Assembly: GCA_017510875.1 (NCBI GenBank)
Contig: JAFWLX010000331.1
Location: forward strand, 1 to 7,513
From: Atopobiaceae bacterium
GTDB lineage: Bacteria > Actinomycetota > Coriobacteriia > Coriobacteriales > Atopobiaceae
Length of the DNA stretch: 7,513 bases
Direction: 5' to 3'
The notes under the pieces are model-generated. The model was given only the letters and a program-made list of their open reading frames with translations. It was not told the origin of the DNA and did no database searches. Of the stretch, positions 6,306-7,513 are shown one piece after another. Position 1 is the first letter of the stretch; every line of letters starts with the position of its first letter. Made by a program: the position numbers and the translations under genes.

Positions 6306-7513
6306 CTAGCCTTGCAGCGGTATGTGCATAACGGAGGTCTGGCCGGCAGGCGGCTCTCCCACCAGATCGTCGTAGGGGATGACGGCACCTTCTCCATAGA
6401 GCTCGATGGCCTCTTGTTCGGGTGTGGGCTCAAGCGAACGCTCCCAGTTTTTGATCAACAGGTCGCGCGGCACCAAGCGTATCTCCCATAGCTGTGCCAG
6501 GGCTTCAAGCATGCGCCGCTCGGCGGTGTCTTCAAGGGTGCGCGAGGCAATGGATACAAGCTCGTGGGCAATCTGGGCAGCGGGCTTGCCATAGATGCGC
6601 GCCTGCCATCCCTGCTCGCGTAGGCTGTGCCATGCCTGCGACACCATGGAGTCATTAATGCCCTCAACTCCCATAAGCTTTAGGGCAGCGGCCCGAGCGC
6701 TATCGTTTCCCGTAATGCCTTTTATGAGCGCAAGGTAGCCGGCTACCAGTCGAATGGAGAGAGAGTCAGCCATACAAAGGGTAAGGTGCCCGTCCCAACG
6801 CACGTCTGGATAGACTGCGCTCAGCAGTCGTGCGATTTCGTCGCCGCTTAGGTCTCGCTCTTCCATTACACGCTCGAAGGTATCAGAGCCACATGAGAAG
6901 GTGACGCCACTATCGCTGGTAAAGACTATGGGGCGCACGCCCTCAATCCATCGTTCGTAGGCCTGGTAGCCAAAATGCGGGCCAAAGGTGCCTGCCACCA
7001 ATCCGCATCTGTTGGCATCAAGTTGATCCCACACCAGCGACCTCACCATGTGCGGAGACTCGTAGGGGTCTGCCCCCCGCAGACTCAGACTGTTGTCGGT
7101 GAGGAAGGAGAGAAGCGGGGCAAGCGCGGAAAAGAGACGATACAGCTGTGTCGATTGCTGCTCGTCTTGGTCCATGGGCAGCATGACATGAGTGGCGGCT
7201 GTGCAACGAAGCGCATCGCGAGTAAAGCGACCGGTGCGTGAGAGGTAGGCGCCAAGAAGCGCAAAGGAGCGCAGCGGTACCGGCACGATATCTGATGGCG
7301 AGACGATGTAGGGATTGTATCCTTGGGCCGTGAGCTCGTAGTCAAGCTTGAGCTCGACGCAGGCCAGATGCATGTGGCGGTCAAAGACATGCACGGCATT
7401 GATAAGATGGGCAATTGAGGACGATGGGCCTACCGTAAGCCCAAGCTGGCCACCCATGCCTACTTTTGCCTCTAGCTCTATGGGCTCGTCAATGCCCTCA
7501 ATCAAAAGCGTTC
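6306..7513 (-). CDS. Divergent glutamate-cysteine-ligase-like (GCS2 family) protein, C-terminal part; 5' end outside the window
   Basis: The frame is open to the right edge; about 401 residues are visible and an N-terminal segment is missing. A TTG at 7505 is possible but the frame continues upstream, so the gene is treated as partial. Numbering below counts from that TTG. Landmarks resemble the plant/actinobacterial GCS2 group (GshA, EgtA), which join glutamate to an amine using ATP: GGQLGLTVGP (18-27) aligns with the usual GGQ[FL]EL[ST]GAP; RFTRDALRCTAATHVMLPMD (93-112) aligns with the M-T-A-x-Q-x-N-x-D region; RSLVWDQLDANRCG (155-168) aligns with R-x-x-[IV]-W-x-x-x-D-x-x-R-x-G. The C-terminal helices (about 307-354, with LVPRDLLIKNWE) also fit. 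Several expected active-site residues differ: E is G in QLGL, and the FPEVRLKxYLExRGAD-type stretch is replaced by CMADSLSIRLVAGYLALIKG (244-263). This may be a relative with another substrate, or an inactive one. Family recognition is by eye only. Confidence 0.65.
   Translation of the reverse strand, partial: TLLIEGIDEPIELEAKVGMGGQLGLTVGPSSSIAHLINAVHVFDRHMHLACVELKLDYELTAQGYNPYIVSPSDIVPVPLRSFALLGAYLSRTGRFTRDALRCTAATHVMLPMDQDEQQSTQLYRLFSALAPLLSFLTDNSLSLRGADPYESPHMVRSLVWDQLDANRCGLVAGTFGPHFGYQAYERWIEGVRPIVFTSDSGVTFSCGSDTFERVMEERDLSGDEIARLLSAVYPDVRWDGHLTLCMADSLSIRLVAGYLALIKGITGNDSARAAALKLMGVEGINDSMVSQAWHSLREQGWQARIYGKPAAQIAHELVSIASRTLEDTAERRMLEALAQLWEIRLVPRDLLIKNWERSLEPTPEQEAIELYGEGAVIPYDDLVGEPPAGQTSVMHIPLQG

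Noticed and set aside
6144..6491. Forward open frame spanning the gap before the GCS2-like gene
   Set aside because: Most of it is antisense to the GCS2-like gene, the product has no recognisable features, and no good ribosome binding site precedes it.

Overview
The window (about 7.5 kb, fairly GC-rich) looks like ordinary chromosome from a high-GC Gram-positive bacterium. The protein types, strong AGGAGG ribosome binding sites, short gaps and divergent or convergent single genes suggest an anaerobic actinomycete of the Coriobacteriia (Olsenella/Atopobium/Collinsella-like). That placement is inferred from general family resemblance, without a database search. I see no mobile element, CRISPR array, tRNA, rRNA or prophage signature.

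Layout from left to right. (1) Positions 1-196 hold no confident gene. They contain several small inverted repeats and a stray Shine-Dalgarno-like AAGGAGG, so this may be a structured leader or the tail of an upstream RNA or gene. (2) 197-2443 (+) is a 748-residue RlmKL-type fusion 23S rRNA methyltransferase. Its N-terminal THUMP/RlmL half is intact, but its C-terminal RlmK half has lost most of its signature motifs. (3) 2487-3359 (-) is a membrane-anchored SGNH hydrolase, convergent with rlmKL. (4) 3580-4806 (+) is a major facilitator transporter of the OFA/monocarboxylate type, divergent from the hydrolase. The 220-bp space between them carries a good promoter followed by three consecutive short palindromes at roughly one-helical-turn spacing, a candidate operator. 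(5) A 16-bp perfect-stem terminator lies at 4833-4875, between convergent transporters. (6) 4921-6120 (-) is a second major facilitator transporter of the LacY/HcaT/nucleoside-symporter-like type. (7) 6306 to the right edge (-) is the C-terminal part of a divergent glutamate-cysteine-ligase-like (GCS2) protein whose start lies outside the window.

The genes do not form one obvious pathway. The hydrolase and the first transporter share a divergent intergenic region, and the GCS2-like gene and the second transporter are co-oriented 185 bp apart; either pair could be co-regulated, but nothing proves it. The most unusual signals are two enzymes that keep their fold-level similarity while losing active-site motifs (the RlmK half and the GCS2-like protein), and the triple palindrome upstream of the first transporter. 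I did not find a clear new multi-gene system.
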